The notes under the pieces are model-generated. The model saw only the letters and a list, made by a program, of their open reading frames with translations, ran no database searches and was not told the DNA's origin. The translations under genes were made by a program, and so were the position numbers. From the NCBI RefSeq assembly GCF_041438805.1, contig NZ_CP109190.1:806001-870000 (forward strand): 64,000 nt of DNA, written 5' to 3'. Shown piece by piece: positions 52,201 to 59,792 of this stretch (position 1 is the stretch's first letter; each line of letters starts with the position of its first letter). The stretch comes from Streptomyces sp. NBC_01707. GTDB lineage: Bacteria > Actinomycetota > Actinomycetes > Streptomycetales > Streptomycetaceae.

Positions 52201-53581
52201 GGACGTCCCAGATCCGCAGCCCGCCGGAGCTGTCGGCCGAGACCGCGACCTGGCCGTCCGGGGTCAACGCGAGGGCGACGATCCGGTCTTCGTGTTCCCC
52301 CGGCAGGACCGACTGCGCGGGGGCGGGTGCGTGTTCGACCGACGCGAGCGCGTCGGCGATCTGCGGATCGCCGGGCGTCCGCGCGTCCGTGTCCCGCAGC
52401 AGCGCGGCCGCCGCGACCGGATCGCCGCGTTCTCGGTGCACGAGCGCGAGCAGGTACTCCCCGACACCGTCGCCCGGATCCCCGAACCGCACGGACTCCA
52501 GTTCGTCGACCAGTTCGGCGTCGGTGATCACCCCGGTCCGCCATCGGTGCAGCCCGCGGTTGTAGCGGGCGTGCGGGTGGTGCGGATCCGCCCGAAGCGC
52601 CCGGGTCCACAGCTCCTCCGCGCTGTCGCGGAGGCCGAGGTCCAGCATGGACAGCGCGTGGTTGGACAAGCCGTCGGCGAGCAGAGTGGCCGCCGCCGGA
52701 GCGCGCCGGGGGTACGGGCCGACTTGCCGCTCGTGCACCCGGATCAGGCGCTCCGCGAGCGGCCCGAGCCGGGCGGGCCGCGCGGCCGGGTCCTCGGTGA
52801 GGCACTCGCGCAGCACGTCCGCCACCTCGGCCGGCACCGGCAGGACCGCGTCCGGGGCCCCGGAGCGGGCGAAGCCGTCGAAGACGCCGCCCGCCGCGGT
52901 CCCGTCCGGGTCCGGTGGTCGGCCGAGGAACATTTCGAGGACGGTGACCGCCCAGGACCAGGTGTCCGTGGCCGTTGTGAGCCCGCCCGGTGACCGCGCC
53001 TGTTCGGGCGAGCAGTACGCGGGAGTCAGACCGCCGCGGCTGACGAACGGATCCGCGTCCCCTGCGACCTGCCCGGTGGCCATGCGGGCCCGGGCCATGC
53101 CGAAGTCGGTGACCTTGACCGTGCCGTCCCGGGTGAGCATCACGTTGGCGGGCTTGACGTCCTGGTGCACGACCCCGTTCTCGTGCGCGTGGTCGAGTCC
53201 CCACGCGGACTGGATGGCGACGTCCAGCACCGATCCCAGGGGGTCGGTCCCGTACAGGCTCCGGCTCCGGACGGCTTCGGCCAGGCTGCCGCCGTCCGCC
53301 CACTCCGCGAAGACCCGGGGCACTCCGTCCAGGGTGCGGACGTAGACGCAGTTCGCGATGTGCGGGTGCAGGCCCAGCCCGACCCACACCTCGGCTTCCC
53401 GTTCGAAGTCCCGGATCGCGTCCGGCGAGCGGATCAGTGCCCGGCGAGGGGTCTTCACCGCCAGGTCGATGTCCCAGCCGTGGTGCCGGACCCGGTGCAC
53501 CAGTCCCATGCCGCCGGTGCGCACCACGTCCAGGACCTCGTAGAGGTCGAGGATCAGGTCCCCGCGGCGCCATGTCGCCAT
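49232..53581 (-). CDS. Giant Ser/Thr kinase with TPR and two WD40 blocks
   Basis: A 1449-residue protein. Kinase domain about 10-280: Gly loop GGMGLVH, catalytic K43 (AVKTP), HQDVKPAN at 139-146 (HQD in place of HRD), DFG 159-161, SPEQ near 191. TPR-like repeats about 295-415. First WD40 block about 428-705, helical linker 715-800, second WD40 block about 805-1120 with clear repeats (VRLWDVVAARCVHVLAGHVG, ARLWDLTTGRQLRAFTGFSD). C-terminal TPR_10/12-like repeats about 1300-1430 (DLGPDHPATLEATAALASLL, RLGDDHPKTLAVQTELD). No membrane helix is seen. It starts five bases after the upstream gene. The layout resembles sensor/effector scaffolds used in signalling or immunity. Confidence 0.88.
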   Translation of the reverse strand: MATWRRGDLILDLYEVLDVVRTGGMGLVHRVRHHGWDIDLAVKTPRRALIRSPDAIRDFEREAEVWVGLGLHPHIANCVYVRTLDGVPRVFAEWADGGSLAEAVRSRSLYGTDPLGSVLDVAIQSAWGLDHAHENGVVHQDVKPANVMLTRDGTVKVTDFGMARARMATGQVAGDADPFVSRGGLTPAYCSPEQARSPGGLTTATDTWSWAVTVLEMFLGRPPDPDGTAAGGVFDGFARSGAPDAVLPVPAEVADVLRECLTEDPAARPARLGPLAERLIRVHERQVGPYPRRAPAAATLLADGLSNHALSMLDLGLRDSAEELWTRALRADPHHPHARYNRGLHRWRTGVITDAELVDELESVRFGDPGDGVGEYLLALVHRERGDPVAAAALLRDTDARTPGDPQIADALASVEHAPAPAQSVLPGEHEDRIVALALTPDGQVAVSADSSGGLRIWDVPTKECRQQFQLEKYRASAVAVRDDGQLVVVGGGVGRALVLDLEAAAGFELPGHPSWVGLVALTADQRHAVTSGFEGETVTWDLETREPLDVRQFESKADVLGAQGTLCSVIDYQRHTNSVYDVRTGELVHRFDRTVMSARFSGDGRLAVVDLGSTDVRLVDLESGEPRRELKTGFGRVAVNLDGTVGFSSGGRDEPSRVWDLGSGRCRLSLDPTPATKEVVLSAAGRVAVTAEGKSVRVWHLPPAGPPAPWSYVRPHEAPDVAATAARAAALLAEAATLAGTGRLDDAAGLIRAARALPGHRRHTEPVRLWRRLGALGRRTELVDAWAAGRIVPEDGRSWALEFSGRSPTVLARAGNSAEAWVFDVETGQLLHTLSLHTGHISAVAMTVDGRLAVSGGEDGRVVAWHPRDRRIVQLFTSPRDHVYYVAVSEDGQVALSGTADGLVTAWDIGSGRTIGRWEAHPGAVLGVAVSADHRYGLSRGQDVSVKIWDLREGERRWVLRGHHEWIGAARLSDDSRFVVTGGADAAVRVWRTADGQCEVVLTGHTDAVVDVLPSPDARRLLSCSVDGTVRLWDVVAARCVHVLAGHVGIVRSLAVTPDFRLAASGGEDRKARLWDLTTGRQLRAFTGFSDAVTHVALAPDGTLLLAGDEHGRLLTWALDWEYDFGSATGSLRPEAEPALDELRAEVAVPLPSRDDSRPALVEAFARLGDRQRHAVTRTLELAGELDKIVSRTDTGYRLYVRFVAEDAASREPTQIPSTAEGLALLLRPEAELNRSEEFWAGYFAEQLQDDLVTLAEAAPVLHREGDLAAAEHAWQLVVDVRSHLWDAGHVDTQGAMLGWAAVLTDLHREPEALALVRAVTGERAQDLGPDHPATLEATAALASLLSASGEQAEAERMYADLLPRLVRRFGRDDGRTLDARVGLARVHHRLGRPGDAEPVLREVLAKRRLRLGDDHPKTLAVQTELDDVRGQAPTPEKPARRRWRRQR

Positions 53582-53586
53582 CGTCG

Positions 53587-54249
53587 TCAGTCGACGGTGG
53601 CGACGTACACCGGTGTCCCGAGCAGTACCGACCTGGCCGTGCCGTCCGGGCTGTCGCCGTGCAGCAGGCGCTTGGCCACGAACTCGACGTTCTGCGCCGG
53701 CCACCGCAGGCTCGCCACGGCGCCCTGCACCCGGGCGAGCGCGGCGCGGTCGGCGCGGTCGAGGTCGCCGTCCACCGCGTCGGCGACGTACTCGTCCTCG
53801 AGTTCCGAAGTGACTCCCAGCCCGTCGAGCATCGATGACATCATCGAGCGCCCCACCCCGCGCGCATCGGCGTCCGGCACGGAGTCCCACACGTGCTTGT
53901 ACGAGCCACCCAGCCCGACGACCGTGTTCTCGCTCCGCCCGCCGAAGAACACCAGTGAGGACGTGGGATCGCCGGGGAACGCCCCCCAGCGCATCGGGAG
54001 CAGCCCCCAGAAGAACTGACCCGGCTCGTCCACCGAGCCGAGATCACCGTGATCGCGCAGGTACCCGACGACGGTCTCCAGCCGACGGATCCGGTCGTCG
54101 GACGGGCCCTCGGTCGTTCGCTTCGCCGACAGCACCGTGAGATTCACGCCCAACTCGGTCTGGCGCTTCGCCCCGAACCTGGGGTCGATCTGCGGCAACA
54201 GCATGTCGATCTTGCTGTCGCTGACGTAAACGTAGTAGCTGAACGACAT
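53587..54249 (-). CDS. Conserved 220-aa protein (DUF7019-like) heading the module
   Basis: A 220-residue soluble protein. The N-terminus YYVYVSDSKIDMLLPQIDPR and RFGAKRQTELGVNLTVLSAK, the middle FFWGLLPMRWGAFPGDPTSS, LVFFGGRSENTVVGLGGS and a tail ending GTPVYVATVD are well conserved in style. I associate it with a DUF7019-type family found in actinobacteria, function unknown; that name is from memory. The FFGG(R/x)S...VGLGGS pattern suggests a ligand-binding fold. ATG 54249 follows GGGAG. It is first in the operon, so it may be the sensor. Confidence 0.75.
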   Translation of the reverse strand: MSFSYYVYVSDSKIDMLLPQIDPRFGAKRQTELGVNLTVLSAKRTTEGPSDDRIRRLETVVGYLRDHGDLGSVDEPGQFFWGLLPMRWGAFPGDPTSSLVFFGGRSENTVVGLGGSYKHVWDSVPDADARGVGRSMMSSMLDGLGVTSELEDEYVADAVDGDLDRADRAALARVQGAVASLRWPAQNVEFVAKRLLHGDSPDGTARSVLLGTPVYVATVD

Positions 54250-54523
54250 TGCCAGCTCCCTCCCAGGCATTGACCTGCCCCAGCGTAGCGATCACGGTCC
54301 GATGCGAGCCATCAGATGCTTGGGTCGGGCACCGTGAGGTTGCGGTGGCCGCGCTCCGATCGGGATGACGCGCACGTTCAGGAGGCCAAGTCGCGATCAT
54401 GCAAAGGCCCTGGGGAACGGGCTGTGTTCGGCGCGGGCCGCCGAGTTCGAGGGGGACCGTCGTCAAGGATGATCCAGGTTCAATCGTCATGTGCGGCTTT
54501 GGTGCAGGTGGGGCCGGGCATCA

Positions 54524-54625
54524 GTGAATGCATTCCGACACCGCTATGGCGGCCGCAAGTTGGACGCTTCTGCGCAACGGCAAGCTCCGGGTGGACGAGT
54601 TCTCGACCGAGATCATCCGTATCCG
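54524..54625 (+). repeat. Right inverted flank of kinase module (gene-start remnant)
   Basis: GTGAATGCATTCC and the following ~95 bases match, in inverted orientation, the left flank at 48507-48400. The coherent frame reads ASWTLLRNGKLRVDEFSTEI then IRIRQEFRMLVH to a stop near 54755. The family is not recognised. 54250-54523 is the promoter side of the module and shows no gene. Confidence 0.7.
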
Positions 54626-54886
54626 CCAGGAGTTTCGCATGCTTGTCCACCGATCCTCGATCGAGTCCAGCCGTGGCGCGCTGACGGTGGCCACGAGGCA
54701 CCCTGTGGCATCCCATGCGCCCGTTCAGCCGGTGTTCGCCCGGGCGATCGGGTGAAAACGTTCTCTGCCCCGTCATCGACGTAGCCGAGTCCCGTTGCCT
54801 GACCAGGCATCATGCCTGATCCCGCTCGCCCCTGACGGGTGCGGTATCCGAACCACTGGGCACTCCGCAGAACAAGAAAGGGGCTC

Positions 54887-55115
54887 ATGAATATTCACCG
54901 GTTGGCCCAGTGGACGGCGCTCTGGACGCTGTGCGTGCTTGTGGGCATTGCCCTGCACGTTCATCAACACGGTCACCGTCTCCGGCGGCGGCAGCGAGTC
55001 GGCCACCGCGACCAATCCGACGACCGTCACCGGCGGCACCTGCAACGGGGGAAACGGCGATGGGGGATCGATCCTGTCGGCCAACCTCAACGGCATCCTC
55101 ACCTCCCGCGGGCGG
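54887..55115 (+). pseudogene. Secreted repeat-protein scrap
   Basis: MNIHRLAQWTALWTLCVLVG starts like a membrane or signal segment; one frame over, TFINTVTVSGGGSESATATN followed by PTTVTGGT resembles a DUF11-type surface-protein repeat, and NGDGGSILSANLNGI follows. These appear to be joined scraps of exported proteins. Confidence 0.4.
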
Positions 55116-55117
55116 TC

Positions 55118-55939
55118 GTGTGGGCGATGCTGGTCGGGGCGCTGCTCCCCGGCACTGTCACAGCGTGCGGCCCCGGCGGCAAGGACGTGACCGCAACCAG
55201 CCGCCAGGTACACCTCGGGGCCGACTCGCACGGGGTGCCGTTGCTGCGAGCGGAAGTGCGAGACACCCTCCCCCACGACCCGCAAGCCTTCACTCAGGGC
55301 CTGGAGTTCCGCGGCGACAGCCTCTACGAGAGCACGGGCCTGGTCGGCCGCTCCTCGCTGCGAGCCGGACGGCCAGGCAAGCCGCCCGCCGTGTACGCCG
55401 AGTTGAAGGCACCCTTGTTCGGCGAGGGCATCACCCTGTCCGGCGACAAACTCTGGCAACTGACCTGGCGAAACGGCATCGCCATCGAGCGCGACCCCAC
55501 CACACTCGCAGAACGTCGCCGTTTCACCTACCAGGGCGAAGGCTGGGGCCTGTGCCACCATCGCTTCTCCGGGCGGCACCAGCTCGTAATGAGCAATGGC
55601 ACCGACCGGCTCACCTTCCGCGACCCCAGCACCTTCAAGGCAACAGGCAGCATCGACGTGCGCCAGGACGGCCAACCCGTGACAGGGCTCAACGAACTGG
55701 AATGCGCGCCCGACGGCTTCGTCTACTCGAACGTGTACCCGACGGACACGATCGTGCGCATCGACCCCAGCACCGGCACCGTCACCGCACACATCGACGC
55801 CACCGGACTCCTGACCCCATCCGAACGCAGCGGAGCCCAAGCACTCAACGGCATCGCCGCCTTGCCAGGAACCAAGCTGTTTTTGATCACAGGCAAGCTC
55901 TGGCCCCGCATGTTCAAGGTCAGCTTTGTGGCAAAGTGA
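55118..55939 (+). CDS. Glutaminyl-peptide cyclotransferase-like lipoprotein
   Basis: About 273 residues. A short hydrophobic leader ends in a lipobox-like TVTAC, then a five-bladed propeller of the plant-type glutaminyl cyclase family, which converts N-terminal Gln of peptides to pyroglutamate: PHDPQAFTQGLEFRGDSLYE, STGLVGRSSLR, GEGITLSGDKLWQLTWRNG, LNELECAPDGFVYSNVYPTD, ALNGIAALPGTKLFLITGKL, WPRMF. GTG 55118 or ATG 55127 may start it; the leader is short, so the 5' end may have been replaced. Confidence 0.82.
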   Translation: MWAMLVGALLPGTVTACGPGGKDVTATSRQVHLGADSHGVPLLRAEVRDTLPHDPQAFTQGLEFRGDSLYESTGLVGRSSLRAGRPGKPPAVYAELKAPLFGEGITLSGDKLWQLTWRNGIAIERDPTTLAERRRFTYQGEGWGLCHHRFSGRHQLVMSNGTDRLTFRDPSTFKATGSIDVRQDGQPVTGLNELECAPDGFVYSNVYPTDTIVRIDPSTGTVTAHIDATGLLTPSERSGAQALNGIAALPGTKLFLITGKLWPRMFKVSFVAK

Positions 55940-56002
55940 CCGCCCTCGTCGGCATTCGACGGAGGGCAGGGCCGCGCTGTTCAAGCGGTCCCCCGCGGGC
56001 GT

Positions 56003-56043
56003 GGTCAGGTCAGGGCAGGTCAGGTCAGGTCAGGTCAGGTCAG
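56003..56043. repeat. GGTCA tandem repeat
   Basis: Eight head-to-tail copies of the 5-base unit GGTCA, one reading GGGCA, running into the stop codon and last codons of the tetR gene (stop at 56035-56037). Slippage here would change the regulator's C-terminus. Confidence 0.85.
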
Positions 56044-56619
56044 TAGCTGTACCCAGCTGGCGCTGAGCTCATCGAGCATCTGATTACGCGTCAACTTCCG
56101 GTCATCACGATCCCCGTTCTGGGCGACGAAGTCGAGCTGGGCCATCGCAAGAACGCCCCGAAAGTGGCGTTGATGGGGCTCGAGGCGCCCAGCCGTCTTC
56201 AGTCCGTCCTCGATGTCGCTGATGGCCTCCCCCATCCATCGCTCGACCAGGTCGGTGAGTTCTGGATCGACCACCGCGGCGTCGCGGCCGGCTAGGATGA
56301 TGGGTCGGATGGCCGGCCAGCTGTCGGCGGTTCGCCGAAGCCACGCTGTGATCGCCTCCGGCGTCCCGTCGACGACCGTGGCGACGAGCTCCTGCGCCGT
56401 CGAGCCGTGCTCGGGGGAGCCGACCCGCTGCAGTGCCTCGTTGAGCTGCTCGTCGATGAGTGCCCTCATCAGTTCACTGCGGGAGAGGAAGTATGCGTAG
56501 ACGGTCCCTCGCGTGGTGCCCGCCGCAGTCGCGATGTCGTCGACCGTGGTGGCGGCGTACACCCGGTACACCTTACGCTCGACGCGGTTCACGCCGTCCC
56601 TGGGACCGAGCAACGCCAA
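56035..56619 (-). CDS. TetR-family regulator with atypical N-terminus
   Basis: A 194-residue frame. The DNA-binding part is clear from residue 24 on: ATTVDDIATAAGTTRGTVYA, YFLSRSELMRALIDE. The ligand domain follows to LSASWVQLLT. Helix 1, which normally precedes ATTVDDIA as an amphipathic helix, is replaced by an unusual segment rich in Arg and Val, and no ATG exists: TTG 56619 is the only likely start. Either the N-terminus was altered by a frameshift or the gene uses a rare start. Its target is unknown. Confidence 0.65.
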   Translation of the reverse strand: MALLGPRDGVNRVERKVYRVYAATTVDDIATAAGTTRGTVYAYFLSRSELMRALIDEQLNEALQRVGSPEHGSTAQELVATVVDGTPEAITAWLRRTADSWPAIRPIILAGRDAAVVDPELTDLVERWMGEAISDIEDGLKTAGRLEPHQRHFRGVLAMAQLDFVAQNGDRDDRKLTRNQMLDELSASWVQLLT

Positions 56620-56792
56620 GTCGATCTCGACCCCGTGGTCGATCTCCTTCCGTTTCGCGGCGGAAGTGACTGTGCGTCCGAGCCGCTGAATATACGCCGG
56701 GCGAGGAGATCCACGTATCGCTGGACCGCCCGCACCACTGCACCGCTAGTGCGGGCGGTCCATGGAGGGCGAACGACTGGTAAGTCGCCGCG

Positions 56793-57217
56793 TCAGTCGA
56801 GCCAGAAGCATGCCTTCTGCTTCGAGCCCTTGAACTGGGTACAGACCGTCCCCTTGGTCAGCTTCGGCCCGCCCGTCCGCTATGACCCCACAGAGTCTCC
56901 ACTGCAACGCCGGGCGCCCCGCCGTTGTCGCCGGTCCAGCTGGACTTCTTCCAACCGCTGACCTTCGAGCCCCCGCCGGACTTCCTGTACGTCCACCGGG
57001 CCCAGTAGGCGTGCCCCTTCTTGCCCGACACCTTGTGGGCGATGATCAGCGGTACCCGGTGGGGCGACGCCTTGGTGTATCTGATGACGATGCAGTAGTC
57101 CTTGCTCCGCGTACATCGGTGAGTCTCAACGGAACTGGCCTTGCTGTCGGCCTCCGCGAACGTCGGGGCCGACACGAGTAGTACGACACCAACTGTCATA
57201 CACATGATTCTTCGCAT
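56793..57217 (-). pseudogene. Small secreted basic protein, frameshifted
   Basis: ATG 57217 starts a signal peptide (MRRIMCMTVGVVLLVSAPTF) and a basic mature part (CTRSKDYCIVIRYTKASPHR, GHAYWARWTYRKSGGGSKVS, WKKSSWTGDNGGAPG). That frame stops at 56858. One frame over, the sequence continues as GPKLTKGTVCTQFKGSKQKA then CFWLD and a stop at 56793, a natural end with paired cysteines. A single base change near 56880 splits them. Function unknown. Confidence 0.6.
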
Positions 57218-57448
57218 GCCCGGGTCAACGGCTCTCCGTCGCAGAAGTGCGGACGGCACATGGGACATCACCCACACGAGGCGGTTGTGGGGCCGCATCT
57301 CATTGGGCTGCTGAATGTGAAGGACGGCACTAGCTGATTTCGCAACGCCTGTGCATCCGTGCCCAGCATGCCTGCTCTGACCGGCAGAACGCCGCGCTGC
57401 GACGAGCAATCCCGCCGATCTGCAGGGGGCGAATCAGCCAGGCACGAG

Positions 57449-59008
57449 CTACAGACGGAATCCTCCCCGCTGTGCAGATGGCTGCGTGCGCAGCACTGGG
57501 CTCCCCGCTCGTACGGCGGGAGGCGGCGCTTGTGCCTCACCCCATTGCTGCTGTGCCGCGATGTTGCGGTGCGCGGTGGCATCGAGGAGAGCTCGCGGGA
57601 CAGTTGCTCCGACCTGGCGTGCCGTCTCCAGCAGTGCTGCCGCAGCAGTCTGCTCGGCCTGCAGCACAGTCCGGTACGCGCCGGTCAGCGATTCTAATTG
57701 CCGGTGGTGAACGGGGTAGAAGCGCCGCTGTCCTGGATGGTCCGGGCCTGGTCGATGCTCGACGGAATCGGTGACCAGTCCGCTCTGTGCCCGTTCCACC
57801 GCCAGCGGCGCGGCTGCGGCCAGTTGCCACCCGGTGGCAGGCAGTCGGTACAGCACTGCCGCCAGACCGCCCGCGCCCCGCACGTCGTCCAGAATGTCGC
57901 GAACCGGCCGCGCTTCGGGGCGTCCTGCTCCGTCCGGTCGCCACTGCGCACCGAACAGCAGCTGCCCCACCCGCACAGCCGACGTATAGGCGATCACTGT
58001 GGCCGGGTGGGGGACGACCTGCGGCAGGCGGACCACCTGGCCGCGGCGGACGATGTCATAGCTGGGCGGCGGCAGTTTGGGATGGGCCCGGGGGTCGGCC
58101 AGGTCCACAATCCGATGCCACGCGGCCGCAGACTGCTGCCACGCCTGCGCGGAACTCCGCAGGGCTCCGGCTGCCTCCCGCTGAACTGCAGCGATCGCCG
58201 GGTCCGGGAGCTGCTCGGCGACGCGCAACAGCAATCGGCCCGACAGCAGGCGTCCCATAGCTGTCCAGCGGGAGAGCTGTTGCAGGTCGGATCCGCTCAG
58301 CCGGTGTCCGGATCGGTCGTGCAGGGTGTCGAACGCGGCCCGGGACAGCCGGTCGCAGTCCTCAGCCAGGCGCTCAGGGACATCCCGGGTGTCGTCGCTG
58401 CCGTGCGCCTGGACCGGCTCGACGGGCAGTGCGAGCGAGAAAGCCGCGATCCCCCAGTCGGCGTTACGGGTCCCCTCCTGGCCGAATACCGCGGCCTTGG
58501 CCAGCGATGACCGGACATCGGCGAAGGCTGCTTCAACACCGGGGTCCTCGATGTCCCGCCCCAAGGTGAGAGCGATCCGGTTTGCCTCCCACGCGAGTTC
58601 GGCGGACCGTCGGGCGAGGTAGTCGCGAGCGGGATGGGTGCTGAACGCATAGGCGTAAGCGGTCAACGGGACGCGGTTGGGCCCGTGATGGCTCTCGATG
58701 ACGTCACGCACCGCGTTGACGGCTGCGGTCGCGCCCGCGATGCCGTCCCCCGCCGAGCCGGACGAGTTCAGCGCCGGGGGCGGCAGCAGTCGCTGGGCTG
58801 TCTGCAATGCATCACGGGCCTGGTCGAGGTGGAACCGGAGGTCGCTCGCCGGCGAGGCGTCGTCGATGATGCTGAGCCCCGCAGCCAGATCCGCCAGGAA
58901 CTGGTCTAAGAGGCGGCTTACGGCTGCCCGGTCAGCCGCGACGGGCTGCTCGGTCGCGGCTCGAAGATGCGCGCTGGCCGTATCGAAGAGCTCTTCCAGA
59001 GTGGCCAC
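57449..59008 (-). CDS. Conjugative-element hypothetical protein (519 aa)
   Basis: A 519-residue soluble, helix-rich protein with no recognised domain. It is the last gene of the coupled conjugation operon. GTG 59008 overlaps the stop of the preceding gene (TAGTG). Sequence such as LRDVIESHHGPNR is not seen; instead the N-terminus reads ATLEELFDTASAHLRAATEQ. Similar Ala-rich proteins follow TraG-type genes in Streptomyces elements. A structural or regulatory role in transfer is possible but not shown. Confidence 0.75.
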   Translation of the reverse strand: MATLEELFDTASAHLRAATEQPVAADRAAVSRLLDQFLADLAAGLSIIDDASPASDLRFHLDQARDALQTAQRLLPPPALNSSGSAGDGIAGATAAVNAVRDVIESHHGPNRVPLTAYAYAFSTHPARDYLARRSAELAWEANRIALTLGRDIEDPGVEAAFADVRSSLAKAAVFGQEGTRNADWGIAAFSLALPVEPVQAHGSDDTRDVPERLAEDCDRLSRAAFDTLHDRSGHRLSGSDLQQLSRWTAMGRLLSGRLLLRVAEQLPDPAIAAVQREAAGALRSSAQAWQQSAAAWHRIVDLADPRAHPKLPPPSYDIVRRGQVVRLPQVVPHPATVIAYTSAVRVGQLLFGAQWRPDGAGRPEARPVRDILDDVRGAGGLAAVLYRLPATGWQLAAAAPLAVERAQSGLVTDSVEHRPGPDHPGQRRFYPVHHRQLESLTGAYRTVLQAEQTAAAALLETARQVGATVPRALLDATAHRNIAAQQQWGEAQAPPPAVRAGSPVLRTQPSAQRGGFRL

Positions 59009-59415
59009 TACTGCTCCCTAACCGTCGTGAGAGCCTCCCGCGCGGCGGACGCGTGTCGGGCCGCCTCGCTCAGGCTGCTCTGCGCGCCTGTGCTGCTGTC
59101 CCCCGCCGAGGCGAGGCGAACAAGCGCCCCATGGGTCCGATCGAGCAGGCCGATGTAGGGAGCAAGGCCGGCCGTTCCGGGCTCGATCTCTGCCAGGTTG
59201 AGGGGACCGCCCGTCTCCGGCACGGGCAGCAGATCCCGGGCGGTGAAGCATTCCTGCGCAACGACGAGCGCCTGCAGTTCGTCGCTCGCCTCGTCCCAAG
59301 CGATGGCGTCCGCGAGACGGCCCACGAGATCCAGCGCATCCCATGCGCCGGACAGAACCGTGTATGCGTCCGACTCCGACAGCGCTTCGCTCACTCTGTT
59401 CAGCTGTGCGGTCAT
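59008..59415 (-). CDS. Conjugative-element small protein (135 aa)
   Basis: A 135-residue helical protein (TAQLNRVSEALSESDAYTVL, WDALDLVGRLADAIAWDEAS, SSLSEAARHASAAREALTTV). CGGAGGGG precedes ATG 59415, whose codon overlaps the upstream stop as ATGA, and its own stop overlaps the next start. No family is recognised. Confidence 0.75.
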   Translation of the reverse strand: MTAQLNRVSEALSESDAYTVLSGAWDALDLVGRLADAIAWDEASDELQALVVAQECFTARDLLPVPETGGPLNLAEIEPGTAGLAPYIGLLDRTHGALVRLASAGDSSTGAQSSLSEAARHASAAREALTTVREQ

Positions 59416-59756
59416 GGCCCCGATCCCCTCCGTGAAATGTGTGTATATGGCAATCGTGACACCGTCTCCGGCGAAGCTCCTAGCCCCTGTGGACAGAGAG
59501 GTCTCTGTGGACAACGCCGTATCCGGTTGAAAGGACACCCGGATCTCACCGTCCGTGGTACTCGGTCTGAAACTGGTGAGCTCTCATGTTGAGGTGCCTC
59601 CTGCAGCGGCTGCGCCAGGCGTCGGGCAGCGCCCTCCGCCTGCAGGAGCCGAGCCTCACGCTCCAGAATGCCGGGGTCCGTAGTTAGCGGTAGCAGCGGC
59701 GCTTCGAGCTTCACCGCCTCCACCACCGTGCCTGCGGGCTCGTCCGTCGTGCTCAA
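59412..59756 (-). CDS. Conjugative-element small protein (114 aa, TTG start)
   Basis: A 114-residue frame from TTG 59756, with GAAGGAG six bases upstream. Its stop overlaps the next ATG (ATGA). The first half is acidic and helical (STTDEPAGTVVEAVKLEAPL, LEREARLLQAEGAARRLAQP); the second is basic. Coupling at its 3' end and the strong ribosome site support a real gene despite the rare start. Confidence 0.6.
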   Translation of the reverse strand: MSTTDEPAGTVVEAVKLEAPLLPLTTDPGILEREARLLQAEGAARRLAQPLQEAPQHESSPVSDRVPRTVRSGCPFNRIRRCPQRPLCPQGLGASPETVSRLPYTHISRRGSGP

Positions 59757-59792
59757 CGCATTCTCCTTCGGTGCTCAGTGGGGGCAACGGGC

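Noticed and set aside
50777..52993. Plus-strand open frame of 738 codons
   Set aside because: Antisense to the WD40 part of the kinase gene; it reflects codon bias, not a gene.
56003..56043. CRISPR array
   Set aside because: The GGTCA units are five bases, head to tail, with no spacers; no cas genes are in the window.
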